In this document: one piece after another, positions 1 to 11,124 of the stretch
How the letters are laid out: each line of letters starts with the position of its first letter
How positions within the stretch are numbered: position 1 is the stretch's first letter
Assembly (NCBI GenBank): GCA_022605955.1
Contig: JAKCOZ010000007.1
Coordinates: forward strand, 37,488,991 to 37,552,990
DNA from: Rallus limicola
Taxonomy: Eukaryota > Chordata > Aves > Gruiformes > Rallidae
DNA length: 64,000 nt
Direction: 5' to 3'
Translations under genes and position numbers: made by a program
Notes under the pieces: generated by a model
Told to the model about the DNA's origin: nothing
The model's input: only the letters and a program-made list of their open reading frames with translations
Databases searched by the model: none

Positions 1-2427
1 CCAAGGAACATGTTCACACTTTCTATTGTGTAGGTATGTAAAATAATGTTCCTGGAAGACAAGGGAATGTTTTTTTTTATGAATAACCTTGTTACAATGC
101 CCCCCTTTTCTCAATGTACTGTGGCCATTTAATTTTAGTTTATTTTACAAAGATACCCCAACAAACAAAACCTCCTCAAAAAACAACAAACACACCAAAT
201 GAGCTTGTGGTAAAATAAGAACAAAATACCTTTACTATGAGCGCAGATACTCTAACATTGCTTTGTGGCCTTAAAAAGAATCTTATCTGTCCTAAAGGAA
301 CAGACTTCAAGAAGACAAAAATAAGACAAAAATAACCTCTTGTTTATAACCATTCAAAAAATAAATGTACCATTTCTTTCTGCTTAATAGGACACATCAG
401 AAAAGCCAAACATTAAGAGCTGAGCCAAATGTGGTAGTTGCTGGAGCTGCAAAACTCAATTTCTTGACTGATGGAAGCCTGTAGTTAAACCCAGGGCAGG
501 AAAACTGAGCTTAAAGAAGAATTCTATGCAGTATAGAAGAGGAGGGTGAAGATATGGAGGCGGACAGGCTGCATATAAAATGAGCTCTAAAAGGTACTGA
601 GGGGAAAAAAGAAAACATGAACCTCCAAAACCCAAACAAAGAAAGAGGATAAAGAAGAGGGGAAGAAATAGCCAGATGGCCACAAATCTCCAAGTTTGTC
701 AGCTGCAAATTGAATCATCATTGTCACTTAAGAGCACTGGAGGTGAACATGTCAATGTAATTCACCAGTTGAGGATATAATTTGAAGGACAGTACTTGAA
801 GGATTCAGAAAAGGGCTTTTCTCCAAGTTATTTCCCTGTCTGAATGTTCATTCACAGTAAAAAAGATGTGACAGCAAAATAAAATAGCATTGTTGTTTAT
901 AAATATGCCGTTAATTTCAAAGTCCCTAGTTACAATAGTTAGAAACTACAGTATGTGGTTATATGTGTATGTCTTTATGAATTTGAAAACACAGAAAAAA
1001 ACCACCACTGAGCTGTTAGTAATTACTAACATCCCTCCTTTACCATGGGATATGAGGAGAAAAGAGACAATTTTTTTCGAAGTTTCATGTGGATCTCTGG
1101 AGCCAAGGGAGGGAACAGTGAACACAAAGGTTAGGACATGGAGCCAAGATTAAGGAAGGCCCTTTCAATGATCTTATCATTTGTGAGCAGCCTGCTGAGT
1201 GCAAGGTCAGCCTGGAGTGACTCACACAGCCCAGATAGTGAGATTTCTGATATATGAAATAATTCCGAGAATTCCCACCCTGGCTGCCTAATCAGTCTGC
1301 ATCATGAAGCTTGCCAAATCAGGAATTTCATTAGCAAGACTAGACATGCCAAGCTGCTTGGCTGAGTAAATAATTGCTATGGAAGAGAGAAATAAACGTC
1401 TTTCCACCACAAGGACCTTTTCTGGACGTTCTACAGTCTTTATTACTGATCAGTCTTGACAAGTTGTCATCATGGTATGTCTTTGCCTGCTATGGACAAG
1501 GCGTGCACATGGAGTATTTGGCCTCCTTGGTATATCACAGTGGATGGAGATCAGGCAGAGGTCTTGCCTCTTTCCATGTCCCTGCTTTGAAGCAAGCTGA
1601 TGGAAGAGTTTTTTGAGAAGAGGGGGGCAGGTGGGTTGTAATTTCTATGGCCTAAAAATAACAGCTTTTAAATTGACACTGAGGAGGTGGAAAGATATGA
1701 CAATGGAACACAAGTGAATACTCTGTAAGAAACTGGAAACTGAAATGGAGAGATATGACCTGACATACAGAATCAGCACAACTGGCACATGATTTATTGA
1801 TTATGGCCTGTCATATGAGAGGGCCTCAGCTAGCTGAAAAGCACAAAGCAAAGTAGTATTTTTCTCTCTATAGAATTTGGCATTTGGAAATTGCATACAC
1901 TTTACCTTTACAGTGATTACTCTCTCCACACAAAGGAATATGTGGCTTTGCTTTTGAAAGCAGGCATGGTGCAAACTGTAATTTTTTTAGCTGTCAACGT
2001 AAAAACTCTGAATTGTACTATTGATTCACACAGATAACTTGGAGGGCCAGAAAAATACTTGATGGGGTGCAAAATCTGCATGCATTTCTGAATGTGGAAC
2101 AAGCTATTGCAAGAATACAAAAAAAAAGGTAAAAAACACCACGAACAAAGGCATCTTTTTATCTCCTTTGAATGCACTAGTTTTGTCTGCATGAACCTTC
2201 GAGCTACTCTTTTGTAATCCTACCTTCCTTCATGATTTGGACAGTCCCACGTACAATCAGTACACCTAACCCTGACAAAATTTACTTCAGGGTAATATGA
2301 CTGTAGCAAAATACCCCAAAAGAAAACATTAACACAGTGAGTGACCCAACCCAATCTTTTTTGAAGTCAATGGATATTTGACTCCCAGAATCTTTGATCT
2401 AACATCAATAAACTGCAGGAAGCTTAG
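1..2427. other. Unique AT-rich DNA, no gene recognised
   Basis: No repeat family, RNA gene or coding exon is recognisable here. The open frames at 456-708 (minus), 890-1153 and 1374-1616 (plus) and 1917-2192 (minus) are 65-91 codons long. They show no domain or known motif and read as chance frames in AT-rich DNA. The segment ends where CR1 similarity begins near 2428. Confidence 0.6.
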
Positions 2428-2909
2428 CAGAGGCTACCAAGATGTTTGGGACTGGAAGACTTAATCTGTGAGCAGAGGTTGAGAGTCACCACTGTTCAGC
2501 CTGAAGAAGAGGTGTCACTGGGGGGACCTGGTAGCAGCTGCCAGCACACATCAAGAAGATAAAGCCAGACTCTTCACAGTGGAGTGTTGGAAGGATAAAA
2601 GACAGTGGGCATAAGCTTAAAACTAAAAGAATATCTTTTTTCCTCTTGAGGACAGTAAGGCAGTAGAGCAGGTTGTGTTACCTCCATCCTTGAAGGTGTT
2701 CAAGACCCAATGGGATACAGTTTTGAGCAAACTGATCTGACCCCTTAGCTGACCCATCTTTGAACAGGAGTTTGGGCTAGGGACTTCCAGAGGCCTCTTC
2801 ACATCTGAGTTATACCATCATGGTGTTCCTGCCCCAGGAAGGGGTTTTGGAAGTAGGTGGTCTTTGAGGTCCCTTCCATCCCAAACTATTCTGTGATTTC
2901 ATGATCTTT
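2428..2909 (+). mobile_element. CR1 LINE, 5'-truncated 3' fragment
   Basis: This is the 3' part of a CR1 non-LTR retrotransposon in sense orientation. It begins within the C-terminal coding part of ORF2, where a decayed equivalent of the block ending in LFSLEK can be followed near 2500. It runs through the 3' UTR and ends with the phrase GGTCCCTTCCATCCCAAAC followed by ATTCTGTG-like octamers near 2890-2905, the hallmark CR1 tail. No continuous reading frame survives, so the copy is old and inert. 5' truncation is normal for CR1, which copies itself by target-primed reverse transcription starting at the 3' end. The left border is judged by eye and may be off by tens of bases. Confidence 0.85.
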
Positions 2910-4257
2910 GTACATAAGTGCTTCAAGAACTCATGTTAGTTCAAGGATGTATTTTACTGGCATGTTTATTTACCAGAAGGTTAAAAATAGAAATAACATT
3001 AAAAAAATATACATGGGTTTTTACTTTGTTGTATTTTTATTTTCTTAAAGTGGCTGCATCAGATTGAGTATTGTTTTTAAAATACATTTGATTTCTAGGA
3101 GAGACAGTGATTATCCTAACATAATCCATTTTTTTTTTGCAGAACAAGTCAAACTGTTTGTGCTTGGACACTTGTATATACGTGGGCTTTAAAGAAGACT
3201 GCTCTCTCATATTTATGGAAATGAAGCTTTTGCATATATCACTGGTATCCTAGAAACTATTGCAAACTGACATTTAGGCATCATATGTAAGGAAACTCAA
3301 ACCTTCTTTACATTAACTTTTTTTTTACTTGAGAAAAACAGTTATTTCAAATTTTTGAATAGGATTTTAAAAATAATTCCAACCTAAGTATTGCAAAATG
3401 TAACAAAATGTGCACATTAAAAACCCAAGAACACTATTAACTCGGAATAGCATATAACATTTTAATTAGTATCTCTGAATGACCTTGAAGGATATGAATT
3501 TCCATTTAAGCTGCTAAGGGGCCGGACTCCTGACATCTGGCTTGAGTCTTTAGAACAAAAAAGTGTTGTGGATTTACATGGCTGGGTTCTAGTGGAGCAG
3601 GAATGGCTCACAAAGGGTATCCCACTTTCTCACAGTGCAATGCACTGCAGACACAGCCAAAGAGTTCTGATCAGATCCTGCGTATATATCTACAGGCTTC
3701 AGGGCATTCTCCTTTGCCTCTACAATGCTGCTAACTGAAAAAAAACTGGCCTAAATATCAAATAGTGAAAATAATCCATTTCCTTTACTTAGGGGATCAA
3801 ACTCCATTTTAATTGGTTCTAATTACAACTACAAATAAAATGAGCAAGGATACATTTGACAGAATTCCTATCATATAAAAATATTTGTTTTGTTTTATTT
3901 TTAATTTCATCATCATTTCTACTTATGTGTCCTTAGAATATTTTTTCCTTTCATATCTGTTCGAATTATATAGACTGGTTTTCAGTATCTACTATTAGTC
4001 TGGAGGCTCTCAGTTCATATGAGTGATTTAATGGTCAGATCATCTGCAGCTGAACCCTATCTCATATAGCTGACAAATCTTAAATTCTAAATTTTGAAAT
4101 TTAATGCTTACTTTTCTGGCCAGACCTGCAGACGTCTACTGAAATGATTTCTTAGTAGTTCCAAAGGATAACCCTTAGCGCCAGAAAGCCATTTCAGGAT
4201 GATGCAATTGTGTACAACTAAGTCTTAATACAGAAAAGTAAAGTTAGTAAAAAGCTG

Positions 4258-4292
4258 TGAGAAAGTGAGAACTCTTCCTCATCACTTTCTCA
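4258..4292. repeat. Perfect 11-bp inverted repeat (hairpin-capable)
   Basis: TGAGAAAGTGA at 4258-4268 is matched exactly by its reverse complement TCACTTTCTCA at 4282-4292, leaving a 13-base spacer. A transcript could fold into a short hairpin. The arms do not extend outward with good pairing, so it is too short for a typical pre-miRNA. A chance occurrence is plausible in this composition. Confidence 0.5.
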
Positions 4293-5101
4293 GGAAAGCA
4301 AAATGTTGAATAACAAGAGTCATAGACTCAGCACTGATTGATCATTTTTGCTGTATAATTAATCAAAGGATCAGAGAGACCCATTAATTACTGTGTCCTT
4401 AGCATTTTGAATCATTAACTGACAGGTATTCTAGTCAAGCAGGAAGAAACTACATATGGGCTAAGGAATTATGCAGCACAGCAGAATTCATCCTTCGTAT
4501 GAAGAAGCAGCCAAGTGTTACTATCCTCCATTTCCACCTATTCCTTTATTGTTTCCCATTTCTTAACCCGTGTATTTGGTTTAGTGGACATTCTCCTTTC
4601 CCAACATCTATCAGTTAAGGGGTTAGAACAGGGTCAACTAGAGTCCTGTAAATCACACAGTTTTTATACCTTCAGTTTATAGTTTTCCCTCCTGTATTTG
4701 TTTTGTATTCAATATCAGAACTGGCCAAGGATTACTTAGCTTCTAGGGTGTGATACATTTGGCACAGCATGGCTCAGACTGGGTAGCTATTGCTTCTGCC
4801 TATTTCAGCTGCAATTTTTTGCAATGAACTACTGAGATTTTACTAAGGACCTCGAAGTAGCAGAAATGGTCCACAGTGAGCATAATAAAAAACATTGATG
4901 CAGATTGTGAGCAAACAGAATCACAGGGTACAATCTGAAAGTAGTCTTGAAAATGATAAATTGATGTGATCCCCTGGCTAACAGACAGCCAACAGACTCT
5001 TCTATAAGCCAAAAAAACCACAGAGGGATGGCCTAGTTGCAGACATAGTATGAATACAACAAACAGATTCTAACATTTTCTTATACTTTTTTTCCTTGCA
5101 G

Positions 5102-5149
5102 GGTTTTATGAAGAAAAATCTTTGTTTTAATAAATTGCGAAAGAAGCAG
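5102..5149 (+). other. Candidate in-frame microexon (unproven)
   Basis: A long pyrimidine tract ending TTTTTTTCCTTGCAG (to 5101) forms a strong acceptor-like site. A 48-base open segment follows, then CAG|GTATTT at 5149/5150, which can serve as a donor. In phase 0 the segment would encode 16 residues (GFMKKNLCFNKLRKKQ). If the donor is not used, the frame stays open to a TAA at 5303-5305 that lies inside an AATAAA hexamer at 5301-5306, so a terminal exon is also conceivable. The peptide is not one I recognise and contains no domain. Such signals arise by chance every few kilobases in bird introns, so this is only a candidate. Confidence 0.12.
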
Positions 5150-6471
5150 GTATTTGGGATTTGGCCTGTTAGGCCACTCATATGTAGCTATGGGCTGAAA
5201 TACACATATGGCTTCAGAACCTCAATTGGAAAGCAAAATGCCAAACTCTCTCCAGAATCTCCTCTTCAATCTATAAACAGCAAACAAACAGAAAATTCAC
5301 AATAAAAAGCATGGGACTCTAATCTTGGTGAAACTTTGCAACGTGCACTCATTGAACTGTCAGAGCCAGTGGGTCACTGGCTGTATGGTTATCGGTATGG
5401 TGATCTGAGAAAAATATTTATGGTCTATATATGTTCTCCTTGTGCATCTCCTCTGTGACTCTCATCTCCCCTCAAAATATTACTGGAATCCACAATCCAA
5501 ATGACATCTGTTTTCTTAAAGGAAGACACCAGCTCCTGGAAAAATCGAAAATGTGTTTGGCACACACCACTGAGGAGAGCCTGGGAGCTTAACCTGTATT
5601 GGGCAGAGACAAGATAGTTTGAGTGTCCCAAAGAATCAGTCAGACATCTTTATAAATGCCAGTGAGTGCAGCCAGAGTATATGAAGCTATGGGAAAAAAA
5701 GAACTGCATTTATTCCAAAGATTATGTGAAGGATTTGGTGGCATAAAGAAGAGACAAATAAACTGAAGCAAATATGTTTATTGCTTCTGGTCAGTCTGCT
5801 TTGGAAGCAGAAGGAAATGAGGTCTGTATGCCATACATCTAGGAGGGCACAAACGTGCATTTTAATAATACTTTTATTACAGAACTTTCAGAGGTCAGAA
5901 GCCATTCCATTAGTCACTGTAGAGATATATAGTCCAAGATATTCTCCTTGAATGTGTTTGAAAAATGTATAAAATAGCAAGAAATGAGAATATTAAATAG
6001 ACAGGAGAGGGAGAAGGTGAGACATGGAGATGAAGAAGGCTGCATTTAGTGCATTACTAACTTATGTTTGTTTTATAGTGAAAAAAGGGTAACTTAAAAT
6101 ATAATCATTATAACTAATTAACAGAAGAGGAACTGAATCACATAGAGACTGTCAAAAATTGAAGAAGAAATCTGCACAGAACTAGCAACTCGCCCCCAAA
6201 TACACAACTCTGTTTTTAAAAATAGATTTTCTAGCAAATGTATGCATTTCATTTAGGGATGTATGGCTTCTCTCAGTGCTTAGAGTCTGGATAAGTATTC
6301 GAGTTCATGAAAACTTCATGTTTATTCAGGTTAAGCTTTCAGAATTCATAACATTCCTGCCACAAACACTAAATTCATAACTAAGTTTTATTAAAACAGT
6401 TTAGAAAGATATGCCTACATAACTGCAGAAGATGAAGTAAGGAAAACAAATTTGTCTACATCACCCAGCAA

Positions 6472-6938
6472 CTGTATCCTCCCCACCTACTCTGTCTTGG
6501 TCAGGCCCCACCTGGGGTATTGTGTCCAGTTCTGGTCTTCCTGGTATAAAAAGGGCAGGGATCTCCTGGAGATAGTCCAGAGAAGGGCTACGAAGATGAT
6601 TAAGGGCCTGGAGCATCTCCCCTATGAGGAGAGGCTGAGTGAGCTGGGGCTGTTCAGCCTGGAGAAGACTAAGGAGGGACCTTATGAATGTTTATAAATA
6701 TTTGAAGTGTGATACACAGGAGGAAATGGCCAGCCTCTTTTCTATGGTCTGTGAAGACAGGACAAGGGGCAATGACTTCAAGTTAAAGCACAGGAAGTTC
6801 CACACCAATATGCAATGGAACTTTTTCACAGTGAGGGTGACAGAGCCCTGGGACAGGCTGCCCAGGGGGGTTGTGGAGTCTCCTTCTCTGGAGATATTCA
6901 AGACCTGTCTGGATGCCTACTTGCGCAATCTGTCCTAA
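6472..6938 (+). pseudogene. CR1 ORF2 C-terminal remnant, one frameshift
   Basis: The translated product matches the C-terminal region of CR1 ORF2 downstream of the reverse-transcriptase catalytic core. Recognisable blocks are [38 protein letters not shown], then in the next frame RGNDFKLKHRKF and FFTVRVTEPWDRLPRGVVE, ending at a stop codon at 6936-6938. One frameshift near 6660-6690 separates the two halves, which appear as overlapping open frames at 6452-6697 and 6639-6938. No catalytic residues of polymerase or endonuclease are included, so this is a non-functional relic. Its normal role was in the element's own replication, not in the host. Confidence 0.9.
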
Positions 6939-7009
6939 GGAACCTGCTCTGGCAGGGGGGTTGACTCTTGAGGTCCCTTCCAATCCCTACGATTCTGTGA
7001 TTCTGTATC
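6472..7009 (+). mobile_element. CR1 LINE 3' fragment with ORF2 C-terminus and tail
   Basis: A 5'-truncated CR1 copy in sense orientation. It holds the end of the ORF2 reading frame, the short 3' UTR and a clear tail reading GGTCCCTTCCAATCC then GATTCTGTGATTCTGT at about 6990-7006. It is less decayed than the copy at 2.4 kb: only one frameshift interrupts the coding part. It inserted into otherwise unrecognised AT-rich DNA. Transposition competence is excluded by loss of the endonuclease and of the catalytic part of the reverse transcriptase. Confidence 0.95.
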
Positions 7010-7586
7010 ATTTCCCACAGCCCTCAGTGTTACCTTAAGTATTAGTTATCCATGCTCTACCTTTAAAAAGATAACATTTATCAAAGTGTGGCTTTTATTT
7101 TATGTCCTTCCACTCCAAAGCAATGCATAACCCACTAAAATAAAGGTGGAAATTACTCTTTCAGACAAAACTTCTACAATAAAAAAAAAGCAATAACATA
7201 GTGAGTTTTATTTTATTAGTCCAAAGCCATAAGCACCAGCCAGTATATGGTACAGTAGCTGAACTAAAGATTTAAATTGTACCTGCAGATCAGTGATTCA
7301 CTCAAAGATTTTTTTCTCAGCAGTACAGCACTACTTCCCTGTATGATCATTTTCCTTTATCCTCTCCTAGCCTTTAATCATGGTTGGCCTGAGTAACCTA
7401 AGAAAATAAAGATCACTCTAAACCCATCATTTTCATATTCTGCTTTCGTTTTCTGTCTGTAGTTTGTTAGAAGCCTGACCCTGCTTAAATGGTGGTAATG
7501 TACTCTTCCTGAAAAGAATAATACCCCCATGTGTACAGGTGAGCTCTCTGTTTACATGTTACCTGCAAAATATCTGGGTGAGTGGA
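7010..7586. other. Unique AT-rich DNA between CR1 and LTR
   Basis: No gene or recognised repeat. The last five bases, GTGGA at 7582-7586, are the left copy of the target-site duplication of the adjoining LTR. Confidence 0.55.
7582..7586. repeat. Left target-site duplication (GTGGA)
   Basis: Five-base direct repeat identical to 8719-8723, exactly abutting both ends of the LTR. It marks staggered integrase cleavage at the insertion site. Confidence 0.85.
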
Positions 7587-8718
7587 TGTCGTGGTTTGAC
7601 CCTGGCTGGAGGTTAGATCCGTACCAAAGTCACTCCTTCATGGAGAGGCTCAGGAGTCGAGATAAGGACAGGGAAAGATCATTCCACAATTAGCATCGTG
7701 GGCAAAACAGACTCAACATGGTATAAAGGAAAGAAACTCTATAATTTTTTACACTGCACTGCACACACAGTGACACCAGAGTTGGGTAATGAGAAGTGCA
7801 ACCACACCTTAAAGCACCTTCCCCCCATCCCTCCCTTCTTACCAGACATCACTTAAGTCCTGATTTCTCTCTCTTCTTCCCCAGCCATTGTGGCACAGGG
7901 AGGGGCAGGGAATGGGGGAATGGGGGTTTGGTCAGTTCCTCATGAGTTGTTTTCATTCTTAGCTGAAGGAGGGGGGGAGGGGGGACAGACAGGCACACAT
8001 TCATCATTTTCTTCCCCTGCTCTCACATGGGGTCCTACCCACGGAAGATAGTTCTCCATGAACTTCTCCAATGTGAGTCCTTTCTGTTGGCATGACAGCT
8101 CCTCACCAACTGCCTCAGTGTGACTCCTTTCCATGGGGTGCTGACCTTTGGGCCCTGACTGCTCCAGCCTGGTACCCCACGGAGTCATAAATTCCCCCAG
8201 CAAACCATTGGCCTCTATGCATGAGCTGCAGGTCCTGCCAGGAGCTTGCTCCAATGTGGGCTTCCCACGGGGTCACAGCTTCCTGCAAGTGTCTCCACCC
8301 ACTCTGGCATGGGATTCTCCAAGGGCTGCAGGTGGGATCTCTGCTTCTTGTCATCATCCATGGGCTGCAGGGGGACAGTCTGCTCCACCATGGTCTTGTC
8401 CACTGGCTACACAGGAATCTTTCTATCTGGCACCTGGAGCACCTTCTCCCCCCCTTCTTCACTGACCTTGGTGTCTGCAGAGTTTCTAACATCTTCTCAC
8501 TCCCTTCTCTGGTGGCAAAAAGCAGTCTCTTGTGTTTTTTTTTCCTTCTCAATGTGATTCACAGAAGCGCTATGACCATTGCTGATGGACTTGGCCTTGG
8601 TCAGCAGTGGGTTCAGCCTTGAGCTGAGCTCGTGTTTACTCTCTCAGGCCTAGGGGAAGCTTCTACCCCTGCAGCCCCTGCCTCCTCCATGAGCACCCCA
8701 ACATGCAAAACCACAACA
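7587..8718 (-). mobile_element. Complete solitary ERV LTR (ERVL-like), about 1.13 kb
   Basis: A full-length long terminal repeat with no internal retroviral genes attached. On the plus strand it begins TGTCGTGG (7587) and ends CCACAACA (8718). These ends are inverted repeats with one mismatch and give canonical TG...CA borders. It matches an avian endogenous retrovirus LTR family that I recall from other birds. Retroviral sense is inferred to be the minus strand, because that family's known sense strand starts with the end found here at 8718. GTGGA duplicates flank it. A 5-bp duplication fits ERVL-type integrases, whereas class I typically gives 4 bp and class II 6 bp. The middle is GC-rich and carries diverged modules with CCACGGGG/CCATGGGG and GCTGCAGG cores. 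The open frames at 7940-8622 are by-products of this composition. A solitary LTR arises by recombination between the two LTRs of a provirus. Confidence 0.93.
8020..8450. repeat. Degenerate modular repeats inside the LTR
   Basis: Within the LTR, the plus strand repeats cores such as CTCCAATGTG (about 8068 and 8249), CCATGGGG or CCACGGGG (about 8131, 8177 and 8266), GCTGCAGG (about 8226, 8325 and 8363) and GTCCTGCCAGGAG near 8232. Spacing is irregular at roughly 40-90 bases. This diverged internal duplication belongs to the LTR family itself rather than being a separate insertion. Exact unit boundaries were not computed. Confidence 0.6.
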
Positions 8719-8723
8719 GTGGA
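8719..8723. repeat. Right target-site duplication (GTGGA)
   Basis: Exact copy of 7582-7586 immediately after the terminal CA of the LTR. Confidence 0.85.
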
Positions 8724-8753
8724 GCAGAAGAGCAAGTTGATAATTATTTTCTG

Positions 8754-9091
8754 ATTCTTTATCTGTAGACAAAACAGATGCGTCCCAGGATATGGTTGGC
8801 TCTCCTGGCTGCCAGGGCATGCTGCTGGCTCATGTTTAACTTGCTGTTGACTAAGACCCCCAAATCACTCTCAGCATAGCTGGCCTCCAGCATCAGATAC
8901 CTCAGCCTGTGTGTGTAGCAGGGTTGCTCCTTCCCAGGTGCAGAATCTGGCACATGTCCTTGTTAAACTTCATGCTGTTGGTGATTCCCCAGCTATTTGA
9001 TCTGTCCAGGTCCCTCTGCAAAACTTCTCCACCCTCAATGGAGACAGCAGCTCCTTTCAATGTGGTGTCATTTGCAAATTTACTTTAGATA
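8754..9091 (-). mobile_element. CR1 LINE internal fragment (reverse-transcriptase tail region)
   Basis: Minus-strand CR1 sequence corresponding to the part of ORF2 just after the FADDT catalytic box. Reading the minus strand gives decayed versions of ANDTTLKG, LQRDLDR, MKFNKDMCQILHLG and ESDLGVLVNSKLNMSQQ. Both the tail and the upstream RT domain are missing, so it is an internal scrap. An open frame of 64 codons (8759-8953) is part of it. It lies 35 bp from the solitary LTR, but the LTR does not split it, because the sequence left of the LTR is not CR1-like. Confidence 0.85.
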
Positions 9092-9591
9092 TGCCTTGTC
9101 ACTGTTGAAAAATGTCTTTATGGAATTAATTTCTTAAATCTACAATGCAGAATGGTTACATTATAACAAATGCATTTTACACCTGGAAAAATATGAATTA
9201 TTTAAATGAGATAAGAATTGAATCTGTGAGAAATTGGAACCATCATCAGCTAATAGATTTTATTTTACTGATTTGAACTGAGCTTGAGTTAATTTGCCGT
9301 CCATTCACCAAAAACTATTGTAGCTTGGCTGTGTGCAAGTGTTATTATCATAAAACATAATGCAGTAAAATTGCAGGATTAAGAGAAATAAGGTGAAGGA
9401 GAAAATTTGACACACACACTGACATATATTCCAAGGGGAAAAAAAAATGTTTCAGGAGTAGATTTACTGAATCAGTGGTAATAATTTGTAAAACATAGGG
9501 TCTCCATTTGGAATTCAGGCTTTACTGCACTAGATTTCCAAAAGATGGTTAGTACCCTAGGAAGTTTAGAAAACTAATTTATGATGAAAAC

Positions 9592-9632
9592 ATACACACA
9601 TGTATATGTGTGTGTGTGTGTGTATATATATA
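9592..9632. repeat. Compound (CA)/(TG)/(TA) microsatellite
   Basis: Runs of ACACAC, TGTATA, about nine TG units and then TATATATA follow one another. The composition alternates purine and pyrimidine along the whole tract. Such tracts are usually length-polymorphic. Confidence 0.9.
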
Positions 9633-10571
9633 ACTGAGAGTAACTTGATTATGGTTCCTAAATACCTCCAGAGGGAGGAAATATAAGGTACTTTAAGAAG
9701 GCTTCCATGCAGTAAAGGCATAATAAGCATGTTTTGGAAGTGAAATCCAAACAAATGCAGATAAGAAATCAGTCAGAAAATTACAGCGAAGCCCAAGAAA
9801 CAAAGGATTGAGAGGAATGGCAGGTTCTGCAGCTTGCCAGCTAAGTCTGAAAGGCAGTAATGAGACAAGGGTTGGTCCTACAGCACTTTGGTCATTGCCA
9901 CACAGATTTTTGCAAGCAGATGTTAATTTGTGGTATGCTCCAAGACAGTTGGAAGCAATTCATCTGTACTGAAAACTATTTGCAAAATTTCCCATAGCAC
10001 ACATCTCAAACTGTGACTGAAACAAGATTGAATCTCTTTACAAAGACCATGTGGAGCCCTTGGTACCAGTGTGATGAGGTGGGATTTTACTATGTGCATT
10101 AAATGGGAGGTCAGACCAGGTGGTAGCTCAAATAACAAAATCTACAAGGTAGCACTCAGGTTAGTAGCAGTAATGAGGGTTATTAGCTACACATTGGAAA
10201 CCAATGTGAAACAAGACCATAGACTTTTAACTATTTCAGTCCTCATGAGCAGTTATATCATTGTACTTTGAAGAGAAATCTTCTGAAGGAAAGCTATGGG
10301 CTTCTGATTACATCTCAGTCTTTGGTAAGTTTTATTTTTCTCCCAAAGTCACAAGAGTGAGTGAGCATCTTGTATGATTTCAAGAGCAAACCTTAACACA
10401 GGCATATCCTTTTTCAGCTGTTCTGACCATGGTATAGAATAGTTGGCCTTAGTCTTGACATATAGCATGAGAAGTCCATATCTTCAAAATAGCAGTGGTA
10501 CCTTCTCAGATCCTTGAATTTTCTTCTCCCATTTTAAAATATTTGCACAAAGATTTGGAAAAGACTTTTGA

Positions 10572-10655
10572 ATTAAAAAAAAACCAAAAAAAACCCCCCC
10601 CAAAAAAAACCCAAAAAAACCCCCAAAAAAACCCAAACCAAAACAAAAATAAAAT
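10572..10655. repeat. A/C low-complexity block with spaced C-runs
   Basis: C runs of 8, 3, 5 and 3 bases at 10594-10601, 10610-10612, 10620-10624 and 10632-10634 are separated by A runs of 8, 7 and 7. The minus strand therefore has four G-runs separated by T loops of 7-8 bases, close to the usual G-quadruplex pattern. It may have grown by slippage in an A-rich tail. No known family is recognised. Confidence 0.85.
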
Positions 10656-11020
10656 ACACACTTTAGATTTCCATCCCCCTTTTTGGTTCTACCATTCACA
10701 TACCTTTTTGTATTCTATTCCATGTATTTAGGATTAAAACTTGAAACTTTATTCCTCAATGATAAAAGAAGATTATAACTTTTTATACAGGCTCTTTTCT
10801 CCACTGTTGATTTAAAATTTTACAGGTTTTAGAAATTGAATTTTATTGGAAAAATATGGGAAATCCAGAGATTATTATTCTAAATCTGACCATATATACC
10901 TCCCAAAATTTAATTTGGATATTACAGAAAAAAAATCTATTGGTATTTGAAAATAGTATTAAAAATTAACAAACACCACTGCTACCATTTATTGTTCTGT
11001 ATTAAGAAAGTGTGGTTATT

Positions 11021-11043
11021 AAAAAAAAAAAAAAAAAAAAAAA
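11021..11043. repeat. Poly(A) run of 23
   Basis: Uninterrupted homopolymer. No retroposed gene or SINE body is recognisable immediately upstream, so its origin is unclear. Confidence 0.9.
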
Positions 11044-11124
11044 GCATAAAACAATTTTCTCCCTTAAAAAAATCTCTGTAAAATATTGACTAAGTGACAT
11101 TTGGATTCTTTTCCACAGAGTATT

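Larger units (their letters stand above)
2910..6471. other. Unique AT-rich DNA
   Basis: No gene or recognised repeat is seen in this 3.5-kb stretch. A short perfect inverted repeat lies at 4258-4292, and a splice-acceptor-like signal followed by a 68-codon open frame lies at 5081-5305; both are listed separately. Other frames (4800-5021 and 5425-5631, minus) have no recognisable protein features. Confidence 0.55.
9092..11124. other. Unique AT-rich DNA with simple repeats
   Basis: No gene is recognisable. The stretch contains a TG/TA dinucleotide tract, an A/C low-complexity block and a 23-A run, each listed separately. The open frames at 9566-9754, 9923-10138, 10071-10271 and 10484-10731 have no protein signature; the last two translate low-complexity DNA. 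Confidence 0.55.

Noticed and set aside
7940..8622. Several overlapping 60-145-codon frames on both strands
   Set aside because: They lie wholly inside the solitary LTR and result from its GC-rich, stop-poor modules. LTRs of this kind do not encode protein.
10594..10634. Interstitial telomere-like repeat
   Set aside because: Vertebrate telomeres are TTAGGG repeats. This A/C block lacks that unit and its run lengths vary, so slippage is the simpler explanation.
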